Shown piece by piece: positions 26,735 to 36,832 of a DNA stretch of 64,000 nt; within the stretch, counting starts at the first letter, position 1; each line of letters starts with the position of its first letter. This DNA is from Sphingomonas sp. TREG-RG-20F-R18-01 (lineage in GTDB: Bacteria > Pseudomonadota > Alphaproteobacteria > Sphingomonadales > Sphingomonadaceae). Location: the NCBI RefSeq assembly GCF_022662475.1, contig NZ_JAKNQQ010000006.1:228459-292458 (forward strand), given 5' to 3'. The position numbers and the translations under genes are program-made. The notes beneath the pieces were generated by a model. That model was given only the letters and a program-made list of their open reading frames with translations. It was not told where the DNA came from and did no database searches.

Positions 26735-27700
26735 ATGCGCGTGATTCTGAACAAACAGCGGGTTTTTTGGGTATGGCGCGCGGTCTCGGCGATAGGGTTG
26801 CTGAGCGTCACGCCCGCCTACGCGCAGAGCGAACCGGGCAGGATCGAGGCGCTGAAGCCGGGCGATTTCCTCTGGGAGCCGGAAATTGCGCCCGCCGGGC
26901 CGGTTACGGTGGTGATCAGCACGGCGACGCAGCGCGCCTATGTCTATCGCAACGGTGTTCCCATCGCGGTGAGCACCGTATCGACCGGACGCGCCGGGCA
27001 TGAAACCCCGACCGGGGTGTTCACCATCCTGCAGAAGGCGGTCACCCATCACTCCAACCGCTACGACAACGCGCCCATGCCATACATGCAGCGGCTGACC
27101 TGGGATGGTGTGGCGCTGCATGCCGGGGCGTTGCCGGGCTATGCCGCGAGCCATGGCTGCATCCGCCTTCTGCGGGGGTTCGCCGAACGTCTGTATGCGA
27201 TCACCAAGACCGGGGCGACCGTCGTCATCACCGATGAAGCAGCTGTTCCCGAAATCGCGCCGTCGGCCGATCCCCTGGTCGATCACGCCGAAGGCGTTGC
27301 CAGCACGGGCTCCTTCGTATGGACCCCGGAGCGCGCGCCCAGCGGGCCGCTGTCCCTGCTCGTCAGCGGGCGGGATCGACGGCTGGTCGTATTGCGCAAC
27401 GGGCGCGAGATCGGATCGGCACCGCTGCAGATCGATACGCCGATCCTGACCACCAACGCCTATGTCCTCCAGGCCATCGATGCGACCGGGCCGCACTGGC
27501 TGCGGCTTCCGTTGCCCGGCGCAGCGGTGCTGCCCGGCGACCCGACCGATCCCGACCGGGCCCACACGCACATTCCCGATGCCTTTCGCCGCCTCCTTCT
27601 CGCCGCGTTGCGCCCCGGGACGACGATGCTCGTCACGCGTGACACGCTGGAGAGCAGCGGGACCGGCAAGCGATTGCGCGTGTTCGACACGCGGCGCTGA
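26735..27700 (+). CDS. L,D-transpeptidase (YkuD family)
   Basis: About 321 residues with a signal peptide (ending TPAYAQ). The YkuD catalytic motif is clear: HAGALPGYAASHGCIRL, with the active Cys in SHGC. These enzymes make 3-3 cross-links in peptidoglycan or attach lipoproteins in the periplasm. A second half (about 185-320) repeats a YkuD-like beta fold (FVWTPERAPSGPLSLLVSGRDRRLVVLRNGREIG echoing the N-terminal block) without a catalytic Cys, suggesting an inactive duplicate. Starts at 26711, 26723, 26735 and GTG 26741 are all in frame; AGGGAG lies just before 26735. Confidence 0.85.
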   Translation: MRVILNKQRVFWVWRAVSAIGLLSVTPAYAQSEPGRIEALKPGDFLWEPEIAPAGPVTVVISTATQRAYVYRNGVPIAVSTVSTGRAGHETPTGVFTILQKAVTHHSNRYDNAPMPYMQRLTWDGVALHAGALPGYAASHGCIRLLRGFAERLYAITKTGATVVITDEAAVPEIAPSADPLVDHAEGVASTGSFVWTPERAPSGPLSLLVSGRDRRLVVLRNGREIGSAPLQIDTPILTTNAYVLQAIDATGPHWLRLPLPGAAVLPGDPTDPDRAHTHIPDAFRRLLLAALRPGTTMLVTRDTLESSGTGKRLRVFDTRR

Positions 27701-27764
27701 ACCGCCTGCAAACACACATCGCCCCGGCCCGAGCTGAAGCCCGAGCCCAGGCGACGGACCGACG

Positions 27765-30254
27765 TCACCGCGTCAACACCACCTGCGCCGCCTTGAGCGG
27801 CGCGGGCATGGTGAAGGTAAGCGTCTGTGCCGCAGTATCCGCCGTTGTTGCCAGCCGCTTGCCGTCGCGCGTCCCGCTCGGCGTGCCAGTCCAGCCATGC
27901 ACCGTGACGGCCACCTGCGACCACCACGGCTTGAACGCGCCCACGCGCGGTTCGAACGCGATCGACAGGCCGTTCGGCGTCACCGTGCAGCGCACCGTCT
28001 GGCGCAGGAAGCCGCCCCGTTGATAGGCGAGTGTCGTCCCGTCATCCTCGTACAGCGTGCCGATGCAATCCGCCCCGGGATAGACGTCCAGCATCAACGG
28101 CCCGGTCGGAGTCTGCGCCGTGCTTTGGACGAGGGGCTGGCGCGGCAGGACGGTGCCGGCGCGGACGAACACCGGCAGGCGGTCAAGGCGCGGGGTTTCC
28201 AGCACGCGGTCGCCTGCGGCATGTTCGGTCGGCACCGCCTGCGTCGCCGACTGGATCGGACCCTCGGCGCGCTGCTCGGGCGTGCCGGTGCGCAGGCCGG
28301 TCCAGTAATCGTACCAACCCCCGGCGGGGAGGCAGACGTCATAGGTCTGCGGCGACTCCGGGCTGGGCGGGGGGGCGATCAGCAACGCCTTGCCGAGCGT
28401 GAAAGTCATCGACTGGTTGCAGCCCATGTTCGCGGCGCTCGGATAATCGTAGAACACCGGGCGCATGATCGGATCGCCCAGGCGGTTGTTCTGGTCCGCC
28501 AGCGCGTAGAAATACGGCATCAGGCGATACCGCTCCTCGACGAAGCGACGCCGGATCGCGAGGTGGTCGGGACCGTCGACCCACGGCTCGACCCGCGGCG
28601 TACCGGTGGCGGAATGATCACGGAAGACGGGCGTGAACGCGCCGATCTCGAACCAGCGAGTCAGCAGGTCCGGGCTCGGCCCGCCCGCGAAGCCGCTGAC
28701 GTCGGCGGCGCTATAGGCGAAGCCCGACAGGCCGAGGTTGATGATCTGGTGGACCGACAGCTTCAGGTGATCCCAGGTCGCGCTGTTGTCGCCGGTCCAC
28801 GTCACCGAATAGCGCTGGCCGCCGGCATAGCTTGCGCGCGTCATCACGAACGGACGCTCGTTCGGGCGGAGCGCGAGCAGGCCGTCATAGGTCGCGCGCG
28901 TGTTCTGCATGCCATAGACGTTGTGGATCTCGCGATGTTCGCCTGTACGGATCGCGAAATCGTCGCTGGCAATGCGGTGGACGGTATCCAGCGGCATCGT
29001 CTTGGTCGCCGTGTTGAAGATCGCCGGCTCGTTCATGTCGTTCCAGAAGCCGGCGATCCCGGCGTCGAGAAAGCCCTTGTAGAGCGTCCCCCACCACCGA
29101 CGCGACGTGGTCTGGGTGAAGTCGGGAAAGACCGATGGGCCAGGCCAGACCGGCGCGACGTAATCGCTGCCATCGGGGTTCTTGACGAAAGCGTCGGCGC
29201 GCTTGCCGCTGGTATATGGGGCATAGCCGGTATCGACCTTGGCGATATGCAGGTCGGTGATGGCGATCAGCTTGATCCCCTCCGCCTTCATGTCCGCCGC
29301 GAGCCCGGGCAGGTCCGGGAAGGTCTTGGGGTTGGTCGTGAACGGCCGGTTGCGATCCTGATAATCGATGTCGAGCCAGATGACGTCGGTCGGCACGCGG
29401 TCGGCGCGGAGGTGCCGGGCGATCTCGCGGACTTCGTCGGCCGACATGTAGCTGTAGCGTGACTGCTGGTACCCGAGCGCCCACTTCGGCGCGAGCGGGG
29501 CATGGCCGGTCAGCCCGGCGTAGCGGCGGGTGACGTCGGCGAGGCTGGGGCCGGCGATGAAATAATAGTCGATCGGGCCATCCGGGCCACCGAACGTCAG
29601 CGTTTCGGCGTTGCGGTGACCGAAGTCGAACCAGGTACGATAGGTGTTGTCGAGCAGGATTCCGTAACTCCCGCCCGCGCCGCCGGTCGATGCGAAGAAC
29701 GGGATCGACTTGTAGATCGGGTCGTCCCCGCTGGTGAAGCCGAACGCATCGGTATTCCAGTCGACGAATTCCTTGCCGCGCCGGTCGAGGCCGCCGGTCT
29801 TGTCGCCAAGGCCGTAGAAATGCTCGGTGATCGGGAGCGTCTTGGCGAGCGTGAACGCCTTGCCGTCGACGCTCGCGGGGGCTGCGTCGGCGGAAATGAT
29901 CTTGCCGTCGCGTGTCTCGAACGTCACCGCGCCGCCTGCGCCGATGCGGACGCGCAGGGTGGCGGTGGTGAAGCCATCGGCGGTGGGGGTGACGGTCGCG
30001 CGCGTCTTGCGTTGCGCCGGCAGCACCGCCCAGCTCGCGTCTTCCGGATAGACCCCGTCGCGCGCGATCCGCACCCGGACCAGATCATCGGACAGGGCGA
30101 CGAGCCGCATCCTGAGGGATCCGGCGGTGACCTCGACACCGTCGCGTTGCGCCGACAGTGTGGCGGCGGGCGCGGCGGCCTGCGCGTGGGCGGCGGCTGC
30201 GGTGAGCGGCAGCGCGACGGTCGCGAGCAGCAGCGCGAGGGGGAAGCGTTTCAT
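27765..30254 (-). CDS. GH31 alpha-glucosidase (exported)
   Basis: An 829-residue family 31 glycosidase with a signal peptide (ending AAAHAQ). The catalytic nucleophile region is GFWNDMNEPAIF, and the acid/base lies in WTGDNSATWDHL. An N-terminal beta-sandwich and C-terminal beta domains complete the fold. In this operon an alpha-glucosidase acting on maltodextrins is more likely than a xylosidase. It is the last gene of the leftward operon, 18 bases after the first halogenase-like gene. Confidence 0.88.
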   Translation of the reverse strand: MKRFPLALLLATVALPLTAAAAHAQAAAPAATLSAQRDGVEVTAGSLRMRLVALSDDLVRVRIARDGVYPEDASWAVLPAQRKTRATVTPTADGFTTATLRVRIGAGGAVTFETRDGKIISADAAPASVDGKAFTLAKTLPITEHFYGLGDKTGGLDRRGKEFVDWNTDAFGFTSGDDPIYKSIPFFASTGGAGGSYGILLDNTYRTWFDFGHRNAETLTFGGPDGPIDYYFIAGPSLADVTRRYAGLTGHAPLAPKWALGYQQSRYSYMSADEVREIARHLRADRVPTDVIWLDIDYQDRNRPFTTNPKTFPDLPGLAADMKAEGIKLIAITDLHIAKVDTGYAPYTSGKRADAFVKNPDGSDYVAPVWPGPSVFPDFTQTTSRRWWGTLYKGFLDAGIAGFWNDMNEPAIFNTATKTMPLDTVHRIASDDFAIRTGEHREIHNVYGMQNTRATYDGLLALRPNERPFVMTRASYAGGQRYSVTWTGDNSATWDHLKLSVHQIINLGLSGFAYSAADVSGFAGGPSPDLLTRWFEIGAFTPVFRDHSATGTPRVEPWVDGPDHLAIRRRFVEERYRLMPYFYALADQNNRLGDPIMRPVFYDYPSAANMGCNQSMTFTLGKALLIAPPPSPESPQTYDVCLPAGGWYDYWTGLRTGTPEQRAEGPIQSATQAVPTEHAAGDRVLETPRLDRLPVFVRAGTVLPRQPLVQSTAQTPTGPLMLDVYPGADCIGTLYEDDGTTLAYQRGGFLRQTVRCTVTPNGLSIAFEPRVGAFKPWWSQVAVTVHGWTGTPSGTRDGKRLATTADTAAQTLTFTMPAPLKAAQVVLTR

Positions 30255-30272
30255 GACAGGTCTCTCAACTGA

Positions 30273-31781
30273 TTACCGGGGGAGGTGCGTGTGGTGGGGG
30301 CGAAAATTGAGCGCACATCGGCGCAGGAAATCATCGATCCGGGCCATGTCGATCCGCTCGATCTCGGCGCCGGGCGGGACGAGCCGTGCATCGTCGGGAA
30401 AGGTGCCATAGCCGGCCAGCAGGCAATGCCAGCTGATCGCATTGTAATAGCGGCCGATGTCGAGCGCATCGATCTCCGCCGCCAGATCGGCGCCGGTAAA
30501 CCAGGCGGACATGATCCGCTTGAGCATGTCGGAGGGCTCGACCGCGCGCGCGGCGGCCCAATAGCCATGCGGATCGGAAAGGCGCTGGTTCAGGCGGTAA
30601 TGTGCGACGATGTAATCGCGCACGCCATCATAGCGGGCGGCGATCCGGGCGTTGAACGGCGTCCGTGCCTTGGCGGTGAAGCCATCGGCATCGACGGCGT
30701 CCAGAAACGCCTCGACCGTCGCGATCACGATGTGCAGCGCGGTCGCCTCGAGCGGCTCGAGAAACCCCTGCGCCAAGCCGACCGCCAACGCATTGTGTGA
30801 CCAGCTTTCGGCGACGCGCCCGACCCGCATCGACAAATGGCGCGCCGTGCTCTCGTCGCCGATGGCGAGGTGCGCGCGCAGTTCGGCTTCGGCCTGGTCG
30901 GGCGTGATATGCCGGCTCGAATAGACATAGCCGTTGCCGGTCCGGCTGGTCAGCGGGATGTCCCATACCCACCCCGCGGACAGAGCGGTCGCGCGGGTCT
31001 GGCTGGCGAGCGGGGCGGTGTCGTCGCGTGGGGTCGGCATGACCACGGCGGAGTCGTTGAACAGGGTATCGCCGTACCCGACGAACGGCACGGCCAATGC
31101 GCCCTCGAACACCAGGCTGCGGAAGCCGCTGCTGTCGACGAAGACGTCGCCCGGGATCCGCTCGCCATCGGTGCAGCGAAGCGCCGCGATGCCGCCGTCG
31201 GCCGAACGCTCGACCCCGGCGACGTGGCGCTGGAGATGGATCACCCCGCGCTTGTCGACCGCATGCCGCGCCAGAAACGCACCGACCTTGTACGCATCGA
31301 AATGATAGCCGTAGCTGACCTCGAACGGGAAGGTCTCGTCAGGCTGTGGCGCACATGCCCCTGCCGCGAGCCGCGCGGGCAGGAGGAACCGATCGGGATG
31401 GGCCACCACGTCGCGGCCGGTCCGCCGCGCACGCGTGTTATAGAAGAACATTCCCGCGGTATGGCTGTCGAGCGCTGTCGGGAAGGGATGGAAATAGCGG
31501 TCGAACCCCGCCCGATGCGACCAGCCGTCGAACCCGATGCCGAGCTTGTAGGTCGCATCGCACGCGGGCATCCATTCGGCTTCGGCAATCCCGAGCTGAT
31601 CGAAGAAATGCTTGAGCTGCGGGGTCGAGCCCTCGCCGACTCCCACGATGCCGATGTCGGGGCTTTCGACCAGCGTGACACGCGCTTGCGGCCACCGGCT
31701 GGCGATCAGGCACGCCGCGATCCAGCCAGCGGTCCCGCCGCCGAGGATCACGATCGTCCGGTTCGCCGCCGGATGGGTCAT
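30273..31781 (-). CDS. tryptophan-halogenase-like flavoprotein (copy 1)
   Basis: A 502-residue flavin-dependent halogenase-family protein. The FAD loop GGGTAGW spans residues 14-20, the catalytic Lys79 lies in TYKLGIGF, and WxWxIP is intact (WVWDIP, 271-276). EPLEAT carries the Glu that aligns with the catalytic Glu of PrnA. Lys79 and the WxWxIP position match PrnA almost exactly. Related proteins from Caulobacterales and Xanthomonadales near TonB receptors (BrvH type, as I recall) can brominate indole but have unknown natural substrates. Start ATG 31781 overlaps the upstream GH13 stop by 4 bases. It needs reduced flavin from elsewhere; no reductase gene is adjacent. Confidence 0.85.
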   Translation of the reverse strand: MTHPAANRTIVILGGGTAGWIAACLIASRWPQARVTLVESPDIGIVGVGEGSTPQLKHFFDQLGIAEAEWMPACDATYKLGIGFDGWSHRAGFDRYFHPFPTALDSHTAGMFFYNTRARRTGRDVVAHPDRFLLPARLAAGACAPQPDETFPFEVSYGYHFDAYKVGAFLARHAVDKRGVIHLQRHVAGVERSADGGIAALRCTDGERIPGDVFVDSSGFRSLVFEGALAVPFVGYGDTLFNDSAVVMPTPRDDTAPLASQTRATALSAGWVWDIPLTSRTGNGYVYSSRHITPDQAEAELRAHLAIGDESTARHLSMRVGRVAESWSHNALAVGLAQGFLEPLEATALHIVIATVEAFLDAVDADGFTAKARTPFNARIAARYDGVRDYIVAHYRLNQRLSDPHGYWAAARAVEPSDMLKRIMSAWFTGADLAAEIDALDIGRYYNAISWHCLLAGYGTFPDDARLVPPGAEIERIDMARIDDFLRRCALNFRPHHTHLPR

Positions 31782-33406
31782 AGCCGCAGCACCAGTCCGG
31801 CAAAGGCGGGCAGCATCCCGGCATCGCGCACATCGGTCGCGAGCAGAACGGTCCCGCCCTGCGGCACACCCGCGGGCCAGTCGCGTGCGCGATCGCCGAA
31901 GTTGAACAGGCACACCAGCCGTTCGCCGCCCCCGTCGCGTTCGAGCGCGAGCACCGCGTCGTCGCTGTACAGCACCCGCAGATCGCCCGAGCGTAACGCT
32001 GGGTGCGCGTTGCGCGTGCCGGTCACGGCGCGCGTCCAGTTAAGCAGCGAGCGCGGATCGGCGTCCTGCGCATCGACCGCGAGCGCGGCATGGTCGCCGC
32101 CGAACGGGAGCCACGGCGTCTGGCTGCCAAAACCGAGGTCAGGCGCGTCGCCGGTCCACGGCATCGGCGTCCGTGCGCCATCGCGCGACAACGTCATCGG
32201 CCAGTTGGCGATCGCCTCGGGATCCAGCAGGTCCTCGAACGCGATATCGACCTGCGTCAGCCCCAGCTCCTCGCCCTGATACAGGAAGATGTTGCCGCGC
32301 AGACAGGCGAGCAGCAGCAGCTTCATCCGCGCAAACGCGGCTGCATTCTCGGGGCGTGTCCAGCGCGATACGGCGCGCGGCGCGTCATGGTTCTCGAACG
32401 CCCAGCTCGGCCAGCCGATCGTCGGATCATTGGGCCAGCGGGCGAGCGAGTCCGCGACGAGCGCCGGCGTCAGCGCATCGGCGTAGAGGAAATCGAAGCT
32501 GTACGCGCTGTCGAGCCGTTTGCCATCCGCCGTGAACAGCTTCATCTCGCGGTCGCTGTCCTCGCCGCCGATCTCGGCGACCGTGAAACCCGCGCCATAG
32601 GTGTCGAGCAAGGCGCGGATCCGCTCGAGGAACGGCGGAATGTCGGCGTGACCCTGATTATGGAGCTTGAGCTGGAAATCGAAGGGCCGCGTCCGGGCAC
32701 GATTGGTCGCGGGCGCCGGCGGGTTATCGGTAAGCGCGGGATCGTGCATCGCGAAGTTGATCGCGTCGAGCCGGAACCCGTCCACGCCGCGATCGAGCCA
32801 GAAGCGCGCGGTATCGAGCAGTTCCTGCTGCACCGCCGGGTTGTGCCCGTTGAGCTGGGGCTGTTCCTTCAGGAAATTGTGGAGATAATATTGCTGGCGC
32901 CGGGCATCCCAGGTCCACGCCGGCCCACCGAACACCGATTGCCAGTTGGACGGCGGGCTACCGTCGGCCTTCGCGTCGGCCCAGACGTACCAGTCGGCCT
33001 TGTCGCCCGACCGGCTCGCGCGGCTTTCCTCGAACCAGGGGTGTTCGTTGGAGGTATGCGAATAGACCTGGTCGATGATGACCCGCAGCCCGAGCGCATG
33101 CGCGCGCGCGATCAGCGCGTCGAAGTCCGCGAGCGTGCCGAAGATCGGGTCGACATCGCGGTAATTGGCGACGTCATACCCGAAGTCCTTCATCGGCGAG
33201 GTGAAGAACGGCGACAGCCATACGGCGTCCATGCCGAGACCGGCCACGTGATCGAGATGCGCGGTGATCCCGTTCAGGTCGCCGATGCCGTCCCCGTTCG
33301 AATCCGCGAAGCTGCGCGGATAGATCTGATAGATGGCGGCGCCCTTCCACCAGGGGTCGGGGGCGGCGGGGTCGGGCAGGGCAGCGGGGGCGGTCATGGG
33401 ACTCAT
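31778..33406 (-). CDS. GH13 alpha-glucosidase/oligo-glucosidase (cytoplasmic)
   Basis: A 542-residue family 13 enzyme without a signal peptide. Catalytic residues appear in GFRLDAINF (nucleophile Asp), AEIGGED (acid/base Glu) and FENHDAPR (transition-state Asp). The N-terminal WWKGAAIYQIYPRSFADSNGDGIGDLNGI is typical of oligo-alpha-glucosidases. It should hydrolyse short malto- or isomalto-oligosaccharides after uptake. ATG 33406 overlaps the amylase stop by 4 bases. Absence of a leader places it in the cytoplasm, complementing the exported amylase and GH31 enzyme. Confidence 0.92.
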   Translation of the reverse strand: MSPMTAPAALPDPAAPDPWWKGAAIYQIYPRSFADSNGDGIGDLNGITAHLDHVAGLGMDAVWLSPFFTSPMKDFGYDVANYRDVDPIFGTLADFDALIARAHALGLRVIIDQVYSHTSNEHPWFEESRASRSGDKADWYVWADAKADGSPPSNWQSVFGGPAWTWDARRQQYYLHNFLKEQPQLNGHNPAVQQELLDTARFWLDRGVDGFRLDAINFAMHDPALTDNPPAPATNRARTRPFDFQLKLHNQGHADIPPFLERIRALLDTYGAGFTVAEIGGEDSDREMKLFTADGKRLDSAYSFDFLYADALTPALVADSLARWPNDPTIGWPSWAFENHDAPRAVSRWTRPENAAAFARMKLLLLACLRGNIFLYQGEELGLTQVDIAFEDLLDPEAIANWPMTLSRDGARTPMPWTGDAPDLGFGSQTPWLPFGGDHAALAVDAQDADPRSLLNWTRAVTGTRNAHPALRSGDLRVLYSDDAVLALERDGGGERLVCLFNFGDRARDWPAGVPQGGTVLLATDVRDAGMLPAFAGLVLRL

Positions 33407-35226
33407 TTGCTGGGGAGGCGATCGGGAGCGGCGGCGCAGATTGCGTAGCCGAGCGGTGGGAGCGTTATCATCATCGAACCGGGTGCGGTCACGCTCGCCG
33501 GGCAATTCCCGGCAAGGGCCGTGAAGCGGGCGGAACGTGCGCCCACTTCGACATTGGCGGTCAGCGGCTGGCTGGACGTGTTGAGCGCCACGAAAATTTC
33601 CCGGCCATCGTCATCTCCGCGGGTAAAGGCCAGCAGGCCGGGCTTGTCCGACGCGAACCGAACGACGGTGCGGCCGCGACGGAGCTGCACGTGATCGCGC
33701 CGGATTCGCGACAGTTTGGCGATCGTCTGGAAGATCGGGTTGTCCGTCCCGAAATGCGCGGTCGCGGTGGTGGTCGTGGTGCCGATCAGCCGGTTGTCGT
33801 TGTAGCTCGTGACCTGGCTCGGGAACAGGTCCTCGCGGGAATCCTGGTCGCCACCGTGTCCGGTGAAGCCCTGTTCGTCGCCCGAATAGATCGTCGGTAC
33901 GCCGCGCGCGGAAAGCAGCAGCACGTGCGCAAGCGTCAGACGCTGGAGCCGCTCCGCATCGGTCGCTTGCGGCCAGGCCTGGTCGAGCATGTGCCCCATC
34001 CGGCCCATGTCATGATTGCCGGTGAAGGTCGGCAACCGCAGCGCGGTGGCGTCGCCGCCTTCATACAGGACGTCGCCGTCGATCAGCTTGGCGAAGACGT
34101 CCGTTCCGGCCTTGCCGGTGAGCATCGCGCGGGTCGCGGCCTGGAACGAGAAGTCGAGCACTTCGGGATATTTGTCGCGGCGCGTGAACTGCGCGGTGTA
34201 GCCGGGATCGACCGCCTCGGAATAGACTTCGCCGAAGATCGGAAAGTTCGGGATCCCGCGTGCCGCCGCGCGCGACTGCATCGCCGGGATGAACGCCTGC
34301 CAGAACTCGGGATTCACGTGGCGCGCGGTATCGATGCGGAAGCCATCGACGCCGAAGCGGTCGATCCAGCTGCCATAGATGTTGATGAATCCGGCGACGA
34401 CGCGCGGATCCTCGGTCATGACATCGTCGAGCCCGCCGAAATCGCCGTAGCGCGCGGACTCGCCGGCAAAGGTCGAGTCGCCGCGGTTATGATAATAGCG
34501 CGGATCGTTGAGCCATTCGGGCACCTTCACATGCGCTTCGGCGGCCGGGACGAAGGGCGTGTAGGCATAGGTCGGATCGGTCAGCCGCGCGAAATTCTCG
34601 GGCGTCTGCACCGCATCCCCGGCGAAACCGGTATTGATCGACTTGCCGGAGACGCCCCCGCGACGCTGATACGGATAGTCCGCCTTGCTGCGATAGGCGC
34701 AACGCTTCGCGATACATTCGCGGTACTGGATCACATCCGCGGTATGGTTGGCGATGATGTCCATGTACACCTTCATCCCGCGCGCATGGGCGGCGTCGAC
34801 GAAGGCGGCGAACTCGGCATCCGTTCCGAAGTGCGGATCGACCTTGGTGAAATCGGTGATCCAATAGCCATGGTAGCCAGCGCTTTCATGACCCTGCGCC
34901 CCCTGGACCGCCTTGTTCTTAAGCACCGGCGCAACCCAGATCGCGGTGACGCCGAGCGACTGGATGTAGTCGAGGCGGCGCGTCAGCCCCTTGAGGTCGC
35001 CGCCATGGTAGAAACCCTTGGCGGTCGGATCGAAGCCCGTGGTCAGCCGGTCGCCCGTAAGACCGCCCTTGTCGTTGGACGGGTCGCCATTGTCGAACCG
35101 GTCGGGCAGGACGAAATAGATGATCTCGTCTTCCGGCGCGCGGGCGCGAACCTGTTCGATCGGGACGGCTGCCGGACCAGCGGTCTGTCCGGCCAGCGCG
35201 AGCAGCAAGGCGGCAGTGATGCTCAT
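33403..35226 (-). CDS. GH13 alpha-amylase (exported)
   Basis: A 607-residue family 13 amylase with a short N-terminal hydrophobic leader (MSITAALLLALAGQTAG). Motifs are DIIANHT, GFRIDTARHVN (nucleophile), FGEVYSE (acid/base) and FTGNHDMGR. Cysteines in ECIAKRCAYR suggest a disulfide, consistent with periplasmic location. It breaks starch or maltodextrin into shorter glucans. The start overlaps the upstream halogenase-like stop by 4 bases. Confidence 0.9.
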   Translation of the reverse strand: MSITAALLLALAGQTAGPAAVPIEQVRARAPEDEIIYFVLPDRFDNGDPSNDKGGLTGDRLTTGFDPTAKGFYHGGDLKGLTRRLDYIQSLGVTAIWVAPVLKNKAVQGAQGHESAGYHGYWITDFTKVDPHFGTDAEFAAFVDAAHARGMKVYMDIIANHTADVIQYRECIAKRCAYRSKADYPYQRRGGVSGKSINTGFAGDAVQTPENFARLTDPTYAYTPFVPAAEAHVKVPEWLNDPRYYHNRGDSTFAGESARYGDFGGLDDVMTEDPRVVAGFINIYGSWIDRFGVDGFRIDTARHVNPEFWQAFIPAMQSRAAARGIPNFPIFGEVYSEAVDPGYTAQFTRRDKYPEVLDFSFQAATRAMLTGKAGTDVFAKLIDGDVLYEGGDATALRLPTFTGNHDMGRMGHMLDQAWPQATDAERLQRLTLAHVLLLSARGVPTIYSGDEQGFTGHGGDQDSREDLFPSQVTSYNDNRLIGTTTTTATAHFGTDNPIFQTIAKLSRIRRDHVQLRRGRTVVRFASDKPGLLAFTRGDDDGREIFVALNTSSQPLTANVEVGARSARFTALAGNCPASVTAPGSMMITLPPLGYAICAAAPDRLPSK

Positions 35227-36752
35227 GCCGTCACCGGCTGGGCAGCGGCGCAGTGGCGCGCGATGAATTCAGCGTGGCTTGGCATCTGGGCAACCTCACG
35301 GGCGTTGAGCTGATCGATCGTATCGAGAAATTCGGCGAGGTCGGCGGACGGGATCGCTTCGGCGAGCGGGTGGTGGCCGGCGGGCATCACGCCTTGGCCG
35401 GCGAACACCTGGAGCCAGCCGACCTCGGTGAACAGTTCCTCATGCTCGCGCGTGATGTGCCCGTTGCCGCGCCACAGGTCGATCTTGGCGGCGAGCGTTT
35501 CGGGCAACGGCATGTCGCGACACATCTGCCAGAACGGCTCGGGCCGTTCGTTCGCGTGGTAATGGAGGATGATGAAGTCACGGATGCGCTCATATTCGAA
35601 ATCGCTCTGGCGATTGAACTCGACGCGATCGGCCTCCGCGATGGTACGGCCCGGGAGCAGCTTCATCAGCCGTGCGATCGCCGACTGGATCAAATGGATG
35701 CTGGTGGACTCGAGCGGCTCCATGAATCCGCCCGCGAGCCCGATCGCCACGACATTGCGGTTCCACATCTTGCGGCGCTTGCCGGTGCGGAAATGGATCG
35801 GCCGCGGATCCGCCAGCGCTTCCCCGTCGAGCCCGGCCAGCAACGTTGCGGCAGCCTCGTCGTCGCTCAGATGCGCCGAGGAATAGACCAGGCCGTTGCC
35901 GGTGCGATGCTGCAACGGAATGCGCCACTGCCAGCCTGCCGCCTTGGCGGTCGATCGCGTATAAGGGGTGAATGCGGCGCTGCGCTCGGACGGCACGGCG
36001 ATCGCACGGTCGGCGGGAAGCCAGTGGGTCCAGTCGTCATAGCCGGTCTTGAGCGTTTGCTCGATCAGCAAGCCGCGAAAACCCGTGCAATCGATGAACA
36101 GATCGGCGGCAAGCGTCGTGCCGTCTTCCAGCCGGAGCGCGGCGATGTCGCCGGTATCGTGCTGATCGACCCGGACGACCTTGCCCTCGATCCGGTTGAT
36201 CCCGCGCGTCTCGCTGTAGCGGCGCAGGTGACGAGCATAGAGCCCGGCGTCGAAGTGAAAGGCCGACGGCATGTCGGGGAGCGTGCGCGCGGTACGCGCG
36301 GGGCCGCGCTGCATCCGGTCGGCGAGCGCCGCCTGATTGTTGAGCGAATAGGCGGCAACATCCTTCGCCGTCCCGAGAGCCCTGGCGCGCAGCCAATATT
36401 GGTGGAACGGCAACAGCCCGACATCACGTCCGACCGCGCCGAACGCGTGCATGTAGCGATGCCCCGGTCGGAGCCAGTCGACGAATTCGATCCCGAGCTT
36501 GTACGTCCCCTGCGTCGCGCGGAGGAACGCATCCTCGTCGAGCCCCAGCGCATCGTTGAACAGGCGGATCTGCGGAATGGTCGCCTCGCCGACGCCGACC
36601 GTACCGATCTCGTCGGATTCGACCAGATCGATCTCGAACCCGACTTCGAGGAACCGCGCGAAGGTGGCCGCGGTCATCCAGCCAGCGGTCCCGCCGCCGA
36701 CGATGACGATCCGGATCGGGCGCGGCCCGTGCGGATCGGAAGGATTGGCCAT
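35223..36752 (-). CDS. tryptophan-halogenase-like flavoprotein (copy 2)
   Basis: A 509-residue second halogenase-family protein, clearly divergent from copy 1. It keeps GGGTAGW at 19-25, Lys85 in TYKLGIEF, WQWRIP at 274-279 and MEPLEST. Both catalytic positions expected for halogenation are therefore retained. It directly follows the TonB receptor gene (80-base gap), a pairing common in sphingomonads and Caulobacter. Its substrate is unknown; an indole, a peptide or a receptor-linked aromatic residue are all guesses. The same family also contains non-halogenating oxidases. Confidence 0.85.
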   Translation of the reverse strand: MANPSDPHGPRPIRIVIVGGGTAGWMTAATFARFLEVGFEIDLVESDEIGTVGVGEATIPQIRLFNDALGLDEDAFLRATQGTYKLGIEFVDWLRPGHRYMHAFGAVGRDVGLLPFHQYWLRARALGTAKDVAAYSLNNQAALADRMQRGPARTARTLPDMPSAFHFDAGLYARHLRRYSETRGINRIEGKVVRVDQHDTGDIAALRLEDGTTLAADLFIDCTGFRGLLIEQTLKTGYDDWTHWLPADRAIAVPSERSAAFTPYTRSTAKAAGWQWRIPLQHRTGNGLVYSSAHLSDDEAAATLLAGLDGEALADPRPIHFRTGKRRKMWNRNVVAIGLAGGFMEPLESTSIHLIQSAIARLMKLLPGRTIAEADRVEFNRQSDFEYERIRDFIILHYHANERPEPFWQMCRDMPLPETLAAKIDLWRGNGHITREHEELFTEVGWLQVFAGQGVMPAGHHPLAEAIPSADLAEFLDTIDQLNAREVAQMPSHAEFIARHCAAAQPVTA

Positions 36753-36832
36753 GTTCCGCGTCCCCGCTTCTACACCAACAGACAGCGGAACGGCGGACAG
36801 CGAAGGGTTTCGCTGTCCGCCGCAGGCTGCGA

